Shown here: one piece after another, positions 25,528-37,075 of the stretch | Layout: every line of letters begins with the position of its first letter | Numbering within the stretch: position 1 is the stretch's first letter | NCBI RefSeq assembly: GCF_018139145.2 | Contig: NC_059480.1 | Coordinates: forward strand, 10,602,428-10,666,427 | Length of the DNA stretch: 64,000 bases | DNA from: Gymnogyps californianus | Lineage: Eukaryota; Chordata; Aves; Accipitriformes; Cathartidae | Reading direction: 5' to 3' | Program-made: the position numbers and the translations under genes | The notes under the pieces: generated by a model | The model's database searches: none | The model's input: only the letters and a program-made list of their open reading frames with translations | Told to the model about the DNA's origin: nothing

Positions 25528-25750
25528 TGGCATGTCTACACTATACAATGCAGAAATCCCTGCACCAGCTGGTGTGAGTACCCAGCATAGCACCATGCTG
25601 AGCCATTAGCTTGGGTCCTGGGAGTAGTATAGATATATTAGCATGGCATTACGCCCAGGCTAATGAGCTCAGGCTAGCTCTGCATTATACTGCTTTGATC
25701 CAGAGCTAGCTCCTTTGCAGCTCTGTATAGCCCCACACTGCAAAGAGTAA
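25528..25750. mobile_element. Probable old non-autonomous DNA-transposon relic
   Basis: The segment opens with GGCATGTCTACACT and contains TAGTATAGATATATTAGCATGG, CCCAGGCTAATGAGCTCAGG and repeated GCTAGCTC words. This vocabulary (TGTCTACACT ends, AGCCTGGGCTAATGAGC interior, GCTAGCTC) resembles hAT-like non-autonomous elements I associate with archosaur and turtle genomes. The terminal inverted repeats are no longer clear: the right end CTGTATAGCCCCACAC only loosely mirrors the left. The family name and exact ends are therefore unsure. Confidence 0.4.
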
Positions 25751-26759
25751 ACTTGTCTCTGCACCACTGAATGTTATCTGTTCCATATATCACAATCTTG
25801 CTCCGGCAGACCCACTGCTGTTTGAATGATATTTCATTGTCTGAATTCTAAACACTTCAGTATGCAAAAATGTCTGTTCCTAAACTGAAACTTATTTATC
25901 TATCCACACATTGCAATCTACAAATAAACACAGCACCTGCATCTCACCACATTTCCTATTCTATACTGAATACATCACATGCTTATATTGTGCCTGAAAT
26001 ACAGAATTTTGAATGAATCCCAGTAATCATCAGTTAGCTCTTGTGCCCTTAGTTTTGTGTGGAGAGGGAAGAATTCTGCATTTTTGTTTCATCACCCAGG
26101 TCAAAACATTGTTTCTTAAAACAAAACTTGTATATTCTCTCTGCTGGCAGAAGCTCGTCTCTTGAATAGAAGGGAGTTGATCACTGAAATAGAAAAAATT
26201 TCATTGGCAAGACAGGTTGACTGACAGCCATTGCAATTAACTAGAAGATTTCAATTGCTATGTATTTCTGTGTCATTGGCAACAGTGATTATTAAGGGGA
26301 CATGTGCATATGTGTACATAAGTGTACTTGTTACTTAGCAGTTATACCATGTCATCACTCTTAAGAGATTTCTTTCTTCCTGCTTACCTATTCCAAATGA
26401 CCAAACATATGTCTTTGATCTGCCTGAAAAGATAAGTATCTTACCAAGGGTTTGTGCAGACGAATAGCTAGGCAAAGCTCCTGACACAGCAGAAAGCATT
26501 TGCACACACCTAAGACAAAGTCTAAATGCTGAAATGGAACGACCAGAATAGAAAACACTGAATGGAGCAAACTTGTAATTACCAACAGGAGCAACATCCT
26601 TTCCTCATCAATCCTCAGGCATGATTATATTAAGCCATAAAGGGTTAGACAATTCTGGAGGGACAGCGTTTCAGGGTTTTTTGTTCAATGCTTTGGAGCT
26701 AAATCATGCTTTTCTTTCCCAGGGGTGCACAAGACAAAGAAGAGGCCAGATGGAGCTCT
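25751..26759. other. Non-coding stretch, no gene seen
   Basis: AT-rich sequence with short open frames only. The piece around 26.19-26.36 kb is locally low in repeats and mixes CAATT, TTATTAAG and GTGTACAT words; it might be constrained, but I have no direct evidence. Confidence 0.5.
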
Positions 26760-27720
26760 ATTCCCCTCCCTACCACACCTGGGCAGGGGCCAGCCTCAGC
26801 GCAGTGCCCAGGGGAGTGCGTGGAGCGCTGGCAGCCCGGCCAGCAGCCCTGTGGAGTGCTCCCAGCCAGGCTGCAGGGCTCTTGTCAGCTCTCACCCACA
26901 GACAGGAACGGCAGCAGAAGCAAACATTCCCTCTATTGTATGGCCATGCGTCAGGGCACCTCCATCCTCACTGCAACACTTAATACATTCAAGGGCCACA
27001 ATTCATCCCCTTTGAAGCACTGACATCTTTCCATACTGCAGGCAGCCGTTATCTGGCTAGATATCCGGAGCCAGTCCTGCCTCCAAGCACAAACACCGAG
27101 CCATAGCAGAACCCCAGGGGGTGTGCCAAAGGAGGACGATATGCCCGAGCTCCCAAAGCAGTAACGGCTGCTGCCTGCCATGCTACTCAGGGATGGGACT
27201 GCAGGTTCCCAGCACGACACTTCAGAAGGTGCAGCCAGCAGCTGGAAGGACTTCAGAGGCATACCCTGTGAGAGAAGGACAGCACTTGCAAGGGAAACAC
27301 ATGAGACAAGCTTCCAGGGCCGCAAAACATCTCCCTGGAACCCTAATAAACAAAGCAATTTAAGCCAAGAGGGCTTTATTCTGATCCGCGACGCAGCTGC
27401 ACAAGCGGCAGCACGCTGCAGGGCTGACAGGAGAAACAGAGACTCAGCGCAATACGCCGGTAGTGCAACACCCCACTTCCCCACCACAACTTCACTCCAG
27501 TGTCAAAGGCGCACTGTAAAGTTCACTGGCTCCCAGAGTTAGCCCTGCACTCATAATCATGATGGAACACATGTGAGGGAACATACATGGAAGGGGACAA
27601 CACAGGTAACAGGGTCAAATCATATTAATGAGGGGACCACCCTGAAGCACAGCAACAAGGACCGCCCTTGGCAGGAGCGCACAAAACATCGTGCTGCCCG
27701 GAGTGGACAGGAACAGCAGT
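26760..27720. other. GC/CpG-enriched stretch
   Basis: CpG dinucleotides and GC content rise well above the surrounding DNA, especially at 26.78-26.87, 27.04-27.15 and 27.37-27.48 kb. Open frames up to 178 codons run on both strands (minus 26951-27487; plus 27180-27542). They overlap each other and show no domain pattern, as expected where GC-rich sequence has few stop codons. It could be a weak CpG island or promoter, or an exon of an unrecognised transcript. Confidence 0.45.
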
Positions 27721-30700
27721 CGTTATAGCTACATCACACGCCACTTTAAGGAGATACATATGCTCCCCACACACAGCCAGCCAGACCCACTGCATGCTGC
27801 AGTGAGATCTGGGAACTCATGAGGCCCTTTAGGACCGCTAGAAGCAGTGTGGTCTAAGTACAAATGTGATCAGCACTCAGCGTGAGAAAGCTTTCTTACA
27901 CCAATCAGCTGCAACTTGACTTAAGAAGAAACCAAAATACGGAGAAAAATAAAGAAAAAGCTAGAAAGAGCTGCAATATTTTATGTCATTGATTACATTT
28001 TCTCATTTTGTTTTGTTTTCATGGCACAAAATGGAGAGACTAAGCCAAAAAGAGAATCTTAGAGTCAGTGCTGACTGTAAGAGAATAAAGACACCCTGTC
28101 ACTCTGCCCTCATTTTAGCACTGATTTCACTAACCACATTATTCTCAGGACAGTAAAGTGCTGAGGCCAAGTTACTTGGTGCAATTAGTCTCTTCTGTTG
28201 CAGAAGAGGTTACAGCTACTCTCCAGATTCTCTCTCTTTCTCAGGGAAGTACTCTAGGAGTACTATTTTTACATCTAAAACTGAGCAGGGCTAACACTTT
28301 TCCTTGTGTGAAACAATACTATAACAGCCACTGCAGTGTGCACCAGCAAGAACCAGTACCTCACACTGCAGCTATAAAATTCCTACCTGCTCCTCTGCAC
28401 TGGCAGAGTCTGGAGGGCAGCCACCTCAGGGCTTGAATAAAGACTCTGCTCTACTTTGTCTGACTTCTCGTTTCTCTAGAGAGGATGGGCATGTTCCACA
28501 GGCTCTTTCAAGGACAGCTAAACCAATGGACAAAACACATCACAGGAGAACCTGGGAGGGAGCCATAGATCTCCAGCTTGACACGAGCTGGAAAGAATTC
28601 CCAAGTCTGGACAGCAAATTGCTCAGTGCGCTTCATTTGTGCTCAAAGATTTTCTTCACACTGCCACAGCATGAATTTCACCTATATGGAGCTCATTACA
28701 GGTTTTGCATGGGCATACTTAAGCCCTCCTTTCCTTTCTATTTCCTAATACCTAGTCACCTTTAGAAAAAGTTTAGCATCTGTGTAGCCTTTATATTCTG
28801 CAACAGACATTAAGGACAGGAGCCAAGTACATTGCACGGCACCTCTCAGGTGTGTTACCGGTACAACGACAACCACACTGATTACGTTTCCATACCTGAC
28901 TCCAAGAGCAAGGCTGCAGACCTGCTAAAGGTGAGCAAATCCCACTGCTGTCAGCCAGAGCCTCTGGTGCTCTGCACCTTTGTCTGGATCTGTGCTCACT
29001 GAAAGGGGTCTGACAGAGTCAGCCAACCCATCAGCATTTCTGAAGGCTTCCCCTGGCCACTGGCTAGCCCAGTGCCCATGAAAGGAGCTGCTGATGTGCA
29101 GTTGACAGAGGAGGAACCAATCTCAGAAACACAGTATGTTGTGGGGCAGACCTCTGCCCACTCTACCAAATCAAATGCCACCTTCTTATGTACAAACCAA
29201 GAGCACGTTTGACTGTTAAAAGGTATCTGGGGAAGGAGACTAACATACAAAGAGGATAAAATTCTGCCCACTCAGCATTGACTGAGAAGGACTTTGTCCA
29301 CTGCTGTGATTATTTGTTAAAATTCAAAATAAATCTGTTTTCTCGCTGTTGGCAGCATCATCACCATTTCCTGTCCCCTTTCCCAAAGACCCTTAATAGA
29401 AAAGGTATTTCACAGGCAAACATTTCTTTTTTAAAAGGCAGAGCTCATCTTATTTTAGAACCCAGCATCTATGCCAAGACTTCACACTGTGCTGAATGCA
29501 TTACAACATCTACCAAAAGTGCAAAATACATTTTAAAAATGGTCAGGCAATACACTGAATAGTTGTGGTTTCTGAACACTTGCCAGTTTTAGTTAGAGGG
29601 GTTTTTTTTTCCCCCTGTGTAACTTATGGGCACATTGAAAAAGATATGTGTAAAGTGTTCTTGCAATTTACTATATCAAAGCAAGTAGATTTGCAAACGC
29701 TTTTATTCACTGAAGCACACCATATCCAGAACTACCCCTGTATTTCCCTTACCCGTAATGTGTTGTTACTCCTTTTCAACATGAAATACCATATAAAGAA
29801 GTTATCTTTGACAGTTCCAAACACTAAAGTCTAGAATACAAGAATCTGGATATTTGGGGGAATAGGATGCTGTGACAACCAGGGTAAAAGATACTATTTT
29901 TTAATTAATTTTAAAAATTCGATAAGTTAGCCCCCCCAAAAAGAGCAAGAATCACAATGAGCAAAATCTAGCCTAGGACGAGTCACAATAATGAGTGGCT
30001 TGGTTGCTAGAATTACCTGCAAGTATTGGTTTGCAGACAGTACTGCAAGCACCAACCAGACAAAGGATTCAGGAATCAGATCCAGATCTCATAAGAAATC
30101 ATGACCTGAACCTTTCCCGAATGTCAGCATAATCCTGATTTGAGTTTGAAAATAGGTTGGGATGATTTTTTTCCCATTACATTCTAGTTATTGGCACTTC
30201 TGGTGAAAAAGAGCAGAGAGAAAAGCCAGCAAACCAGCAGGCAGCCTTTGTGAAAGAGACTGAGACAGGATCAGGGTTCTCCCTAAGGAGAGAAAAATAG
30301 CTGCAGATGAGTCGAGTAAGAGAGAAATCTAGACGAAAGCAGAAGGCAGCTTAAAAGATTTTTAAAAGCCCAGCAGCAAGTACTACTGGAACCCTGATTT
30401 CATTAAGCAGATCAAAGATGACAGATCAGAGGGTGTGAAACCAGAGCTGGTTGGTCATTTTCTGACAAAGCTGTTTTTCAAAAGAAAATGTCAATTAGTT
30501 GAAACCAAAGCTTTTGGCAGGAATATACACACTAACTTTGTCTGGAACATTTTCTTGGGTACAAGATGGAATTTCTGATCAGAGAAATCACGCCCCAAGA
30601 GCAGCCAACAACCCCATCATTAGGCCAGTGCCCTGGAATAGCATTCAAATCCCTACATCAAAGGTGAGGAAATCCCCAAGCTAACAGTGACCCTTGACAG

Positions 30701-33700
30701 TGAGCCCACCTGATTTCACATAGCAGCCTGTGGATGCACCAGCCCAGAAGAGCCTCATTCCGGTGAACCTGCGCCCAAACTAATAAACCCTACTGCTCTT
30801 CTGATGTACCCGGATCATTTTCACAAAACCAACTCACACCAACCCTGTCTAGTGTCTCTGCACCTAGCTTCCAGTAGGAACTACCTTGAGTGTGTCTGGA
30901 CCGCAGCAAATGACACCAAGCCACTGGCATTCTCACAGGTGGGACATACATCTAGAAAAATCCATACATCTTCATATCACTAACTGTTTTGTTTAAATTT
31001 TGTCACTTCATTTTGAGAATGTTACTAAAATGCAAATTATATTCATATATTCTCTTATCCACACAAAATTTATTAAAGTTCATATAAACAAAAGTTATGA
31101 AGCTGAAAAAACATTTTCTCATGACTAAAACAAGAAAACCAAGATGAGAATTTACTTAATTTCCTCATTCAACATTTTGTTCAAAGCTATATATTCATGT
31201 GAACGCTTTGCGAACACTGATTTTACTAACAGTCTGTTCTCCAATGGAAAGATGTTCCATCTGAGCTCTACAAGTTAGAATGCAGCCTGTGGTCATACCA
31301 CAGATATATTTTTATCTTCTCTGCATATTTTTATTTTCTCTGTGTCTTCCAGTTCCTACTTTATCTTTCCTTCCAATTGTCCAGAGAGCTCTACTAACAA
31401 ACCGTATGAAGTTCCCCTGAACAGGAGACAGACATGGTTCATAGCAAAGATGAGATTGCATGTTAGTTCAGTACCAAAAACGGCTCCCAGGTGCATGCAA
31501 ACACCTCAGGAAAGACTCAGTATGTGCATAGAGAACAACCACCTGCAGATTTCTACCCTTTCTTACTCAAAAATGCCTGGCTCCCATGAGTCGCCAACAG
31601 GTGAAACTCCTGAGGATTCACATGCCCTGAGCTGATCTCAGGTCTTGGAACAATGACTGCATTAGCCACTTTCTTATGTATTGAAACTAGTACAGCTACT
31701 AATTTTGATAACAGTATTACTCACTCCTGCAACTTAGCATGCTAGTTATTTACAGCATAATTTACAGTTTGACCATTAGTCAGCTGTTAAATTATGCCTC
31801 ATGATAAAATAAGGTTTAGATCTGCTTCTTGAACAAATATGATCAAACTTACAAAAAGTGAAAGCAGATGGGAAGTTCTATTGCAAAATTGCTGCAGAAA
31901 CAAAAAAGGAAAAAATCGATGGTGTAATTTTGATGAAAATAAAATTCAGATGGAATGAGATAATGTGCAAATCATTTGGTGAAAATACATCTCCAAATAT
32001 GATTTAAGAGACATTTCAGTGCCATGGTTACACATTTAATTTCCAAAACCATGAAATGTTCCATTATTGTAATAGCTTTGATTGGTTGTGATTCTGCCAG
32101 CAAAACTACTACAGTACTGTTATAATGATAAATTTTGCTGCAAGAAAGGGCTATTATATAAGAATGACTCTTTCAGATATCTAGAGAGAGAGAATTTTTA
32201 TTTATTTATTTTAAGACGTTATAATGAGAGAGGCTGGATTGAAAACAAAGCAAGAAAGAAAATTGGGGCCAAACAATATAATGCTCTCAATTAGCCTAAG
32301 TTTTTCATATTTTAAATTGTTTCAGGGCTTCAGAAAAACACAGAAGGAATCTACAGCTTTTACTGTTTGTTTTTTTTTAAGATGTGCGTTTTCACCTCTC
32401 TGTTATGACTATTCACTGATTCCTTTCTTCCTTCCTTTCTGCCTCCTTTTTCCTGTCCCCACTTTTCAGCCACCTGATAGTTTGGAAATGAAAATATATT
32501 TTCCTGTTATCTTTCTTTTTCTTTTTTTCCATTATTATTCAGAGAGGACAACAATTGCCCAGAAACAAACTATAAATATATTAATATTTAGCTAGCTAGC
32601 TAACCATCCATGTATATAGATAAACATTACATAAATGTGTGTATCTGAGTCAAAATTAATGACAAAGGTCAGGAAATACCAAACAATCCCACCATAATAA
32701 GCCTCAGAAAGAATATCCAATAAATTTAATACTACATATAAAGTGCAATAAAAATTTAATGCAGAGACTCATTTTCATTTAAATTTCACAAGTGTTGTGG
32801 GAAATACCTTTCATCACCACTCCTGAAACCTGAGAGCAAAACCACCACTTTGTGCTAGGAAGTTCAAGTGTAAATTTGTAAAATGAATCTTCTTTAATCC
32901 TTTGGGGGTAAACTAGATTAGTAGACAAAAGCAGTAGAAGTAAAAATATAGCTACAAGCACATTCAGCAACAAATAAAGGCAACAAACAGGAAGGTGTAT
33001 TGTTGCAAGCAATAGTCTGGTAAAATTATATACTCTTTTCTTTTAGAATATGATCAAAAAAAATCAGAATTAGAATCCATTAGTGAAGAAGTTAATGGAT
33101 CTGTGACAAGCCCAGAGAACAGGCTTAGTTGTGTTAAGCACTCTATCAATCTGCTTCTGTTGGTATTTTCTATTCACCAAGAATGTCCCTACCTTTAATA
33201 TCTAAAGGGAGACTCTGTAGCTGGCCCAGTGCAGCCCTCATGTAGTGGCAGAAGTCAGGCATTAACCCAGCAGCTATTAGTGCTCTTCCTGAAGAGGCCA
33301 GGAAAAGATAAAGGGAGAACATCCTCACAGCTTCTACTGTTTTCTCCAGATTGCCAGGTACGTTTTAAGACATAGCTGAGCATAAAAACCACAGTATACT
33401 TGGTGAAAGTCATAAACTTGCTCTACAGACCTGTCTCTAAACAAGTTTCCTTCTGAAACTCTCCTATTGTGTGGTGGCAGGTTAAGGTGGCAATTGGTAA
33501 AAGATACTGCCAGCAAGGCAATTCAAGAGGTCCTCACCACAAGCCAGGACCCTGTGCCTCAGTGATAAACCATCAGAAGCCTTCAGCGTACAAACACCCA
33601 GTACAGCCCTGGAGGTCAGGGAGTCCTGGGGAAGTCCCGCTGCTGCTATTTTTTCCAAGCCACTGAGCTGTCACATTGTCACCAAATGGTTGGAAGCACA

Positions 33701-34350
33701 AGGCCTTTGTTTAGCAGCTCTGCCACTTTTCACAGGGCTGTCGCTCCCAGACTGCGGCATGCTCACATTTGTATAAGTCTGGGTATGCCCACACCTCCAA
33801 TACCAAACTTGCTGGATTGAGTCCATCTGTTGTTGCCTCCTTCCTTTTGCGGCTGTTTGGAGCCTGGACAGACAGCTGACAGTGCCTCTCAAAAGATGGT
33901 GTAGGCAAAACCACTGTCTGCAGGGTCAGGACCAGGACCAGATTTGTAACGCCATCACCATATGTCTCCAGTCAGAGCTCAGCATGTATGTCAAGTCCAA
34001 GGAAGAGCTCTCTCATTAGACATTTCCAGGCACATCTTAGGCCATTCGGACATGCTTTTATGGCTCCCACCAAGTATCGCGCGCAGCTAGACTCTTGGCA
34101 ACAAAGCCCTTGCATTCACAAGTGGATGAGTGTGGAAATTGTTCCACTAATGGCTCTGCACGGACACTCCTAACTATGTTAATAACAATATACTACCGTT
34201 TTGTCATCCCACAGAGGGCTTGAATTAATGGATATGCATCCCACTGTGTATTGTAGTCACAACCTACCTGGCTGAAGTAGTTACTTAAACTCCTCACTGA
34301 ACATCCCATACTACTACTGCACACAGAGCTGAATCAACATCCCTCTCACC
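27721..34350. other. Non-coding stretch with one possible conserved element
   Basis: AT-rich sequence without recognised genes or repeat families. Open frames of 90-123 codons occur but lack domain patterns; the 123-codon plus-strand frame at 32224-32595 is rich in F, L and S from pyrimidine-rich DNA. The 31.79-32.17 kb piece is noted separately as a possible enhancer. A short AGCT/GCTA run lies at 32588-32602. Confidence 0.5.
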
Positions 34351-34367
34351 GCCATGCTCAGCATGGC
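34351..34367. repeat. 17-bp palindrome with 1-base centre
   Basis: GCCATGCT and AGCATGGC are exact reverse complements separated by one C. Possible dimeric binding site or chance. Confidence 0.7.
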
Positions 34368-36590
34368 AATATTGTGGGACCTTGGAGGATGATGGTGTTC
34401 TGCACTGGAGGCTTTGAGAGTAAGTTTGTAAGAAGATGATTCAGAATATGAGTAATTCCAAAAGAGCCTCTAGATTCATTCCCATCTGCCCTGCTCCCAC
34501 ACCACACTCAATGTGTTTCTTCCCACTCACTAATAACAGCTCTTGCCTCCTACATGCTATCAACACCTGACTGTCTTTTCTCACTGCAAAACAGTAAGCT
34601 CTTATAATGCATTCAAAGCACAATTTTGTCTGACACATTTTTTTTAGCTAATTCTGTTAAGGCTTTTTTTTTTTCCCTGTTAGAGCTGTTTCATTTGTAG
34701 GAGCAAATAAGCCTGAATGTCTCCTGCCACATCTGCTCTCATCCCATTATTCAATATACAAGGCCAAAGCCTGCTAAAGGTTACACTTCACACAAAGGGA
34801 TTGCCTTTTCCCGTATATGCTGAACCTGATGAGGAAACCGTGACCAGACAGGTACCTCTCCATTCATCCCTTCTGTACCTATTTGATATGCTGTGGCAAG
34901 CACAAAGCTGGGAATTGATTCCTATGTGGGCAATTCTACCTACTTCCAACCTTGCAAACAAAATCCATAGATGTCAGGCAGTGCTTTCTTCTCCCCCTTG
35001 AAATACTTCCATCTCTTTCCCTTACACTTAAGTCTTTATAGTCCTTATAGCCACCTTATAGTCCAACAGATCAGGTTTAAATGAAAAAATAAGATTGAGA
35101 GAACACACTTAACACTATCCCTGACCATGCTTGATACAGGACACAGCCCTGCTCCCAGATGTAGAGCATGTTTCCTATCTCAAGTAACATCGTCATGACG
35201 ATTGGGACTGCTGGCTAGCCACGAAGGAATCTACCTAGCCAGAACGCTTTAATGCTGTTTTAGGACCATAATGAATCAGAAAGTTCTGCCAATATTAAGT
35301 ATTTTACCAAAAAAAAAAAAAATCTAGCCAGCAACATTTCCACACAGGCTCCTCTTATTTTTAAAGTGTTCACTTTTCCCACCTAACGATTAAGCTCAGC
35401 AAGGAAAAATCAGGGAAGATAGAGAAGCTAGGTTTGAAAAATTTCTGCATATGGAATAAAAAGTTTCAAAAAGCTCCAGGCTGACTAAAACCATCATGCT
35501 AGAAAAACTGAGAGAGAAACATAGGCCAGCATGAACTCTAACCTTAATATTACTGCAACTTTATCCACATATTTTACCATGGTTTCCTAAAGAAATGAGG
35601 CTTACACAGTCACATAAAGCCAGCTTGTCTGTGTCTGATTATAAATTCCCTCTGCTCCAGTAACTTCTGAAGCCATTGGCCAAATTTAACCAACTTTGCC
35701 AGAAAAGCAGAGGTCTGAGAAATAAACACCTCCTATTTCTAACAGGCAGATAAGTGACACTCTCAGATGAGCAAGGCCTTTCCTTGCACTCCCACTAGTA
35801 AGAAGACATGTCCTGGAAGTTTAGGAGCAGCTTTCTGTTATCTGTTTCACAGAGTTCTGATAGGCGGTGAATAGACACAATGTTGGCAAACAGAGTAGCT
35901 GCAACAGGCACTCACGTTACATTACACATAGGACCTTGGCTATCTCCCCTCAATTAGAGGAAGACCAAAGCAAGGGATGGGAGGAAGACAGACATCCAGT
36001 CTGGTAAGTCCAGCAAAAAACTGCCACTGATTTCAGCTAGTTGGGCACAATGGGCCCTCAGTAATAAAGTGAACAACTCCACCCACTTTCCAAGGCATGT
36101 CAGAGCTGTGGGGAGACACTCTTGCATCAAGTTTCCAAAAGCTGCCTTCCTTTAGTTCCATGTTATTCTGCAGCACAAACTCAGCAAGTGCACTTTCTGT
36201 GCGTGACATCTGTGCTTGCAGGAGAGGGAAGCCAGCTCTTGGATATACACAGGTGTTCATGTTGTAAAGCATGTGTCTGGAAAGCTGAGTGTACAAAAAA
36301 GAAGTGGCCTTCACGCACTCTTTTGGGAGCTGGGAGCCACATTAACAGCTGCACAATGGGGGGAGAGTAAGCAGGAAGATCAGATAGGTCATTTAGATGC
36401 AGAAATAAGTGGAAAACCTCAGCTCCAAATTTTCTGCAGAACCTAGGTTCTGAAAGAGCACAGGACTTCACCAGTCTCCCTATTTATTTGGAATTATGCA
36501 GGTTTTCCACAACCAGGATTTTCCAGCTCTCCTGCAATCAGTGTGCTGTGCACTCTCTTATGAGCCAGTTGTTTCCTGCTCGGTTAAATA
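34368..36590. other. Non-coding stretch, no gene seen
   Basis: AT-rich sequence with an A14 tract at 35309-35322 and the 14-bp palindrome at 35189-35202. Open frames of about 95 codons on opposite strands overlap at 36.0-36.5 kb and show no domain pattern. Confidence 0.5.
35189..35202. repeat. Perfect 14-bp palindrome with two CpGs
   Basis: ATCGTCATGACGAT is its own reverse complement. It contains two inverted TGACG half-sites, the core recognised by CREB/ATF-type bZIP factors, and keeps two CpGs in CpG-poor surroundings. Function is inferred only. Confidence 0.75.
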
Positions 36591-36700
36591 GGCTCGTTAC
36601 TTATTATAAATTCCACGTGTTTGCAACCACGATCAGCTGATCTTATCCCTTGCATATAAATCTCTGCAGAGTTTTACCAGGTGTAAGAATTAATAGGCTC
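36591..36700 (+). promoter_or_regulatory. Motif cluster with TATA box beside a CpG island
   Basis: A dense run of motifs lies just left of the CpG island. These are a CACGTG E-box at 36614-36619, AACCAC (RUNX-like), a perfect 12-bp palindrome GATCAGCTGATC with a central CAGCTG E-box at 36631-36642, a TTATC (inverted GATA) word, and TATAAA at 36655-36660. Plus-strand transcription would then start near 36685 and run into the island. The motifs are seen directly; their use is inferred. Confidence 0.4.
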
Positions 36701-36751
36701 TACACTCAGGTGCACAAGGGAGAAGGAATACGGAGAAGATGAGTATCTTCC

Positions 36752-37050
36752 GTCCCCGCCCCCTAACCACATATACACACCCTCACACGCCCGGGCCGGA
36801 CAGCACAGAGCATCCGACCCCCTCGCCTGGGACCCAGGCCTCCACAGCGTGCCCCGGCGGAGCCCTGCCCCGTCCGGGCAGAGGCGGGGGCCGGGGCGAG
36901 GCGCGCGCAGGCCGCAGCGGCGGGGAGCGGGGCGGGGCGGGGCGGGGCGGGGCGTTGGCCAGGGTGCTGAACCGCGCCCGGCGTGCGAGGGAACGGGCGG
37001 CTACTGCCGCCGGACACCCCTGCTGACGGGGCAGAAGCATTCCCCGGCAT
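36752..37050. promoter_or_regulatory. CpG island, best promoter candidate
   Basis: About 300 bases of very GC-rich sequence with dozens of CpGs, several GGGGCGGGG Sp1/KLF-type boxes and GCGCGCGC words, sharply bounded by AT-rich DNA. In birds such islands usually mark promoters. A TATAAA on the plus strand lies about 100 bases to its left and one on the minus strand lies about 20 bases to its right, so transcription could run either way or both. Open frames inside it are proline/arginine/glycine-rich and overlap on both strands; I take them as products of base composition, not proteins. No known first exon is recognisable. Confidence 0.8.
36928..36954. repeat. (CGGGG)5 repeat, G-quadruplex-prone
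   Basis: Five perfect CGGGG units in tandem. The G4 runs separated by single C bases fit the pattern for a stable G-quadruplex on the plus strand, and each unit doubles as a GC box. Length is probably variable. Confidence 0.9.
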
Positions 37051-37069
37051 GACTGCGTTTTCTCCCGGT

Positions 37070-37075
37070 TTATAA
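37070..37075 (-). promoter_or_regulatory. Candidate TATA box (minus strand)
   Basis: On the minus strand TATAAA in the context AATTATAAACC lies just outside the right edge of the CpG island. Transcription would start near 37040 and read leftward through the island. Confidence 0.35.

Noticed and set aside
25589..25597. TAGCACCAT, the seed-side word of miR-29
   Set aside because: The following bases do not match miR-29, no precursor-sized hairpin surrounds it, and it lies in a probable transposon relic.
26951..27487. 178-codon minus-strand open frame
   Set aside because: Leucine- and serine-rich but without a recognisable fold or motif. It overlaps plus-strand frames in a CpG-enriched stretch where long chance frames are expected.
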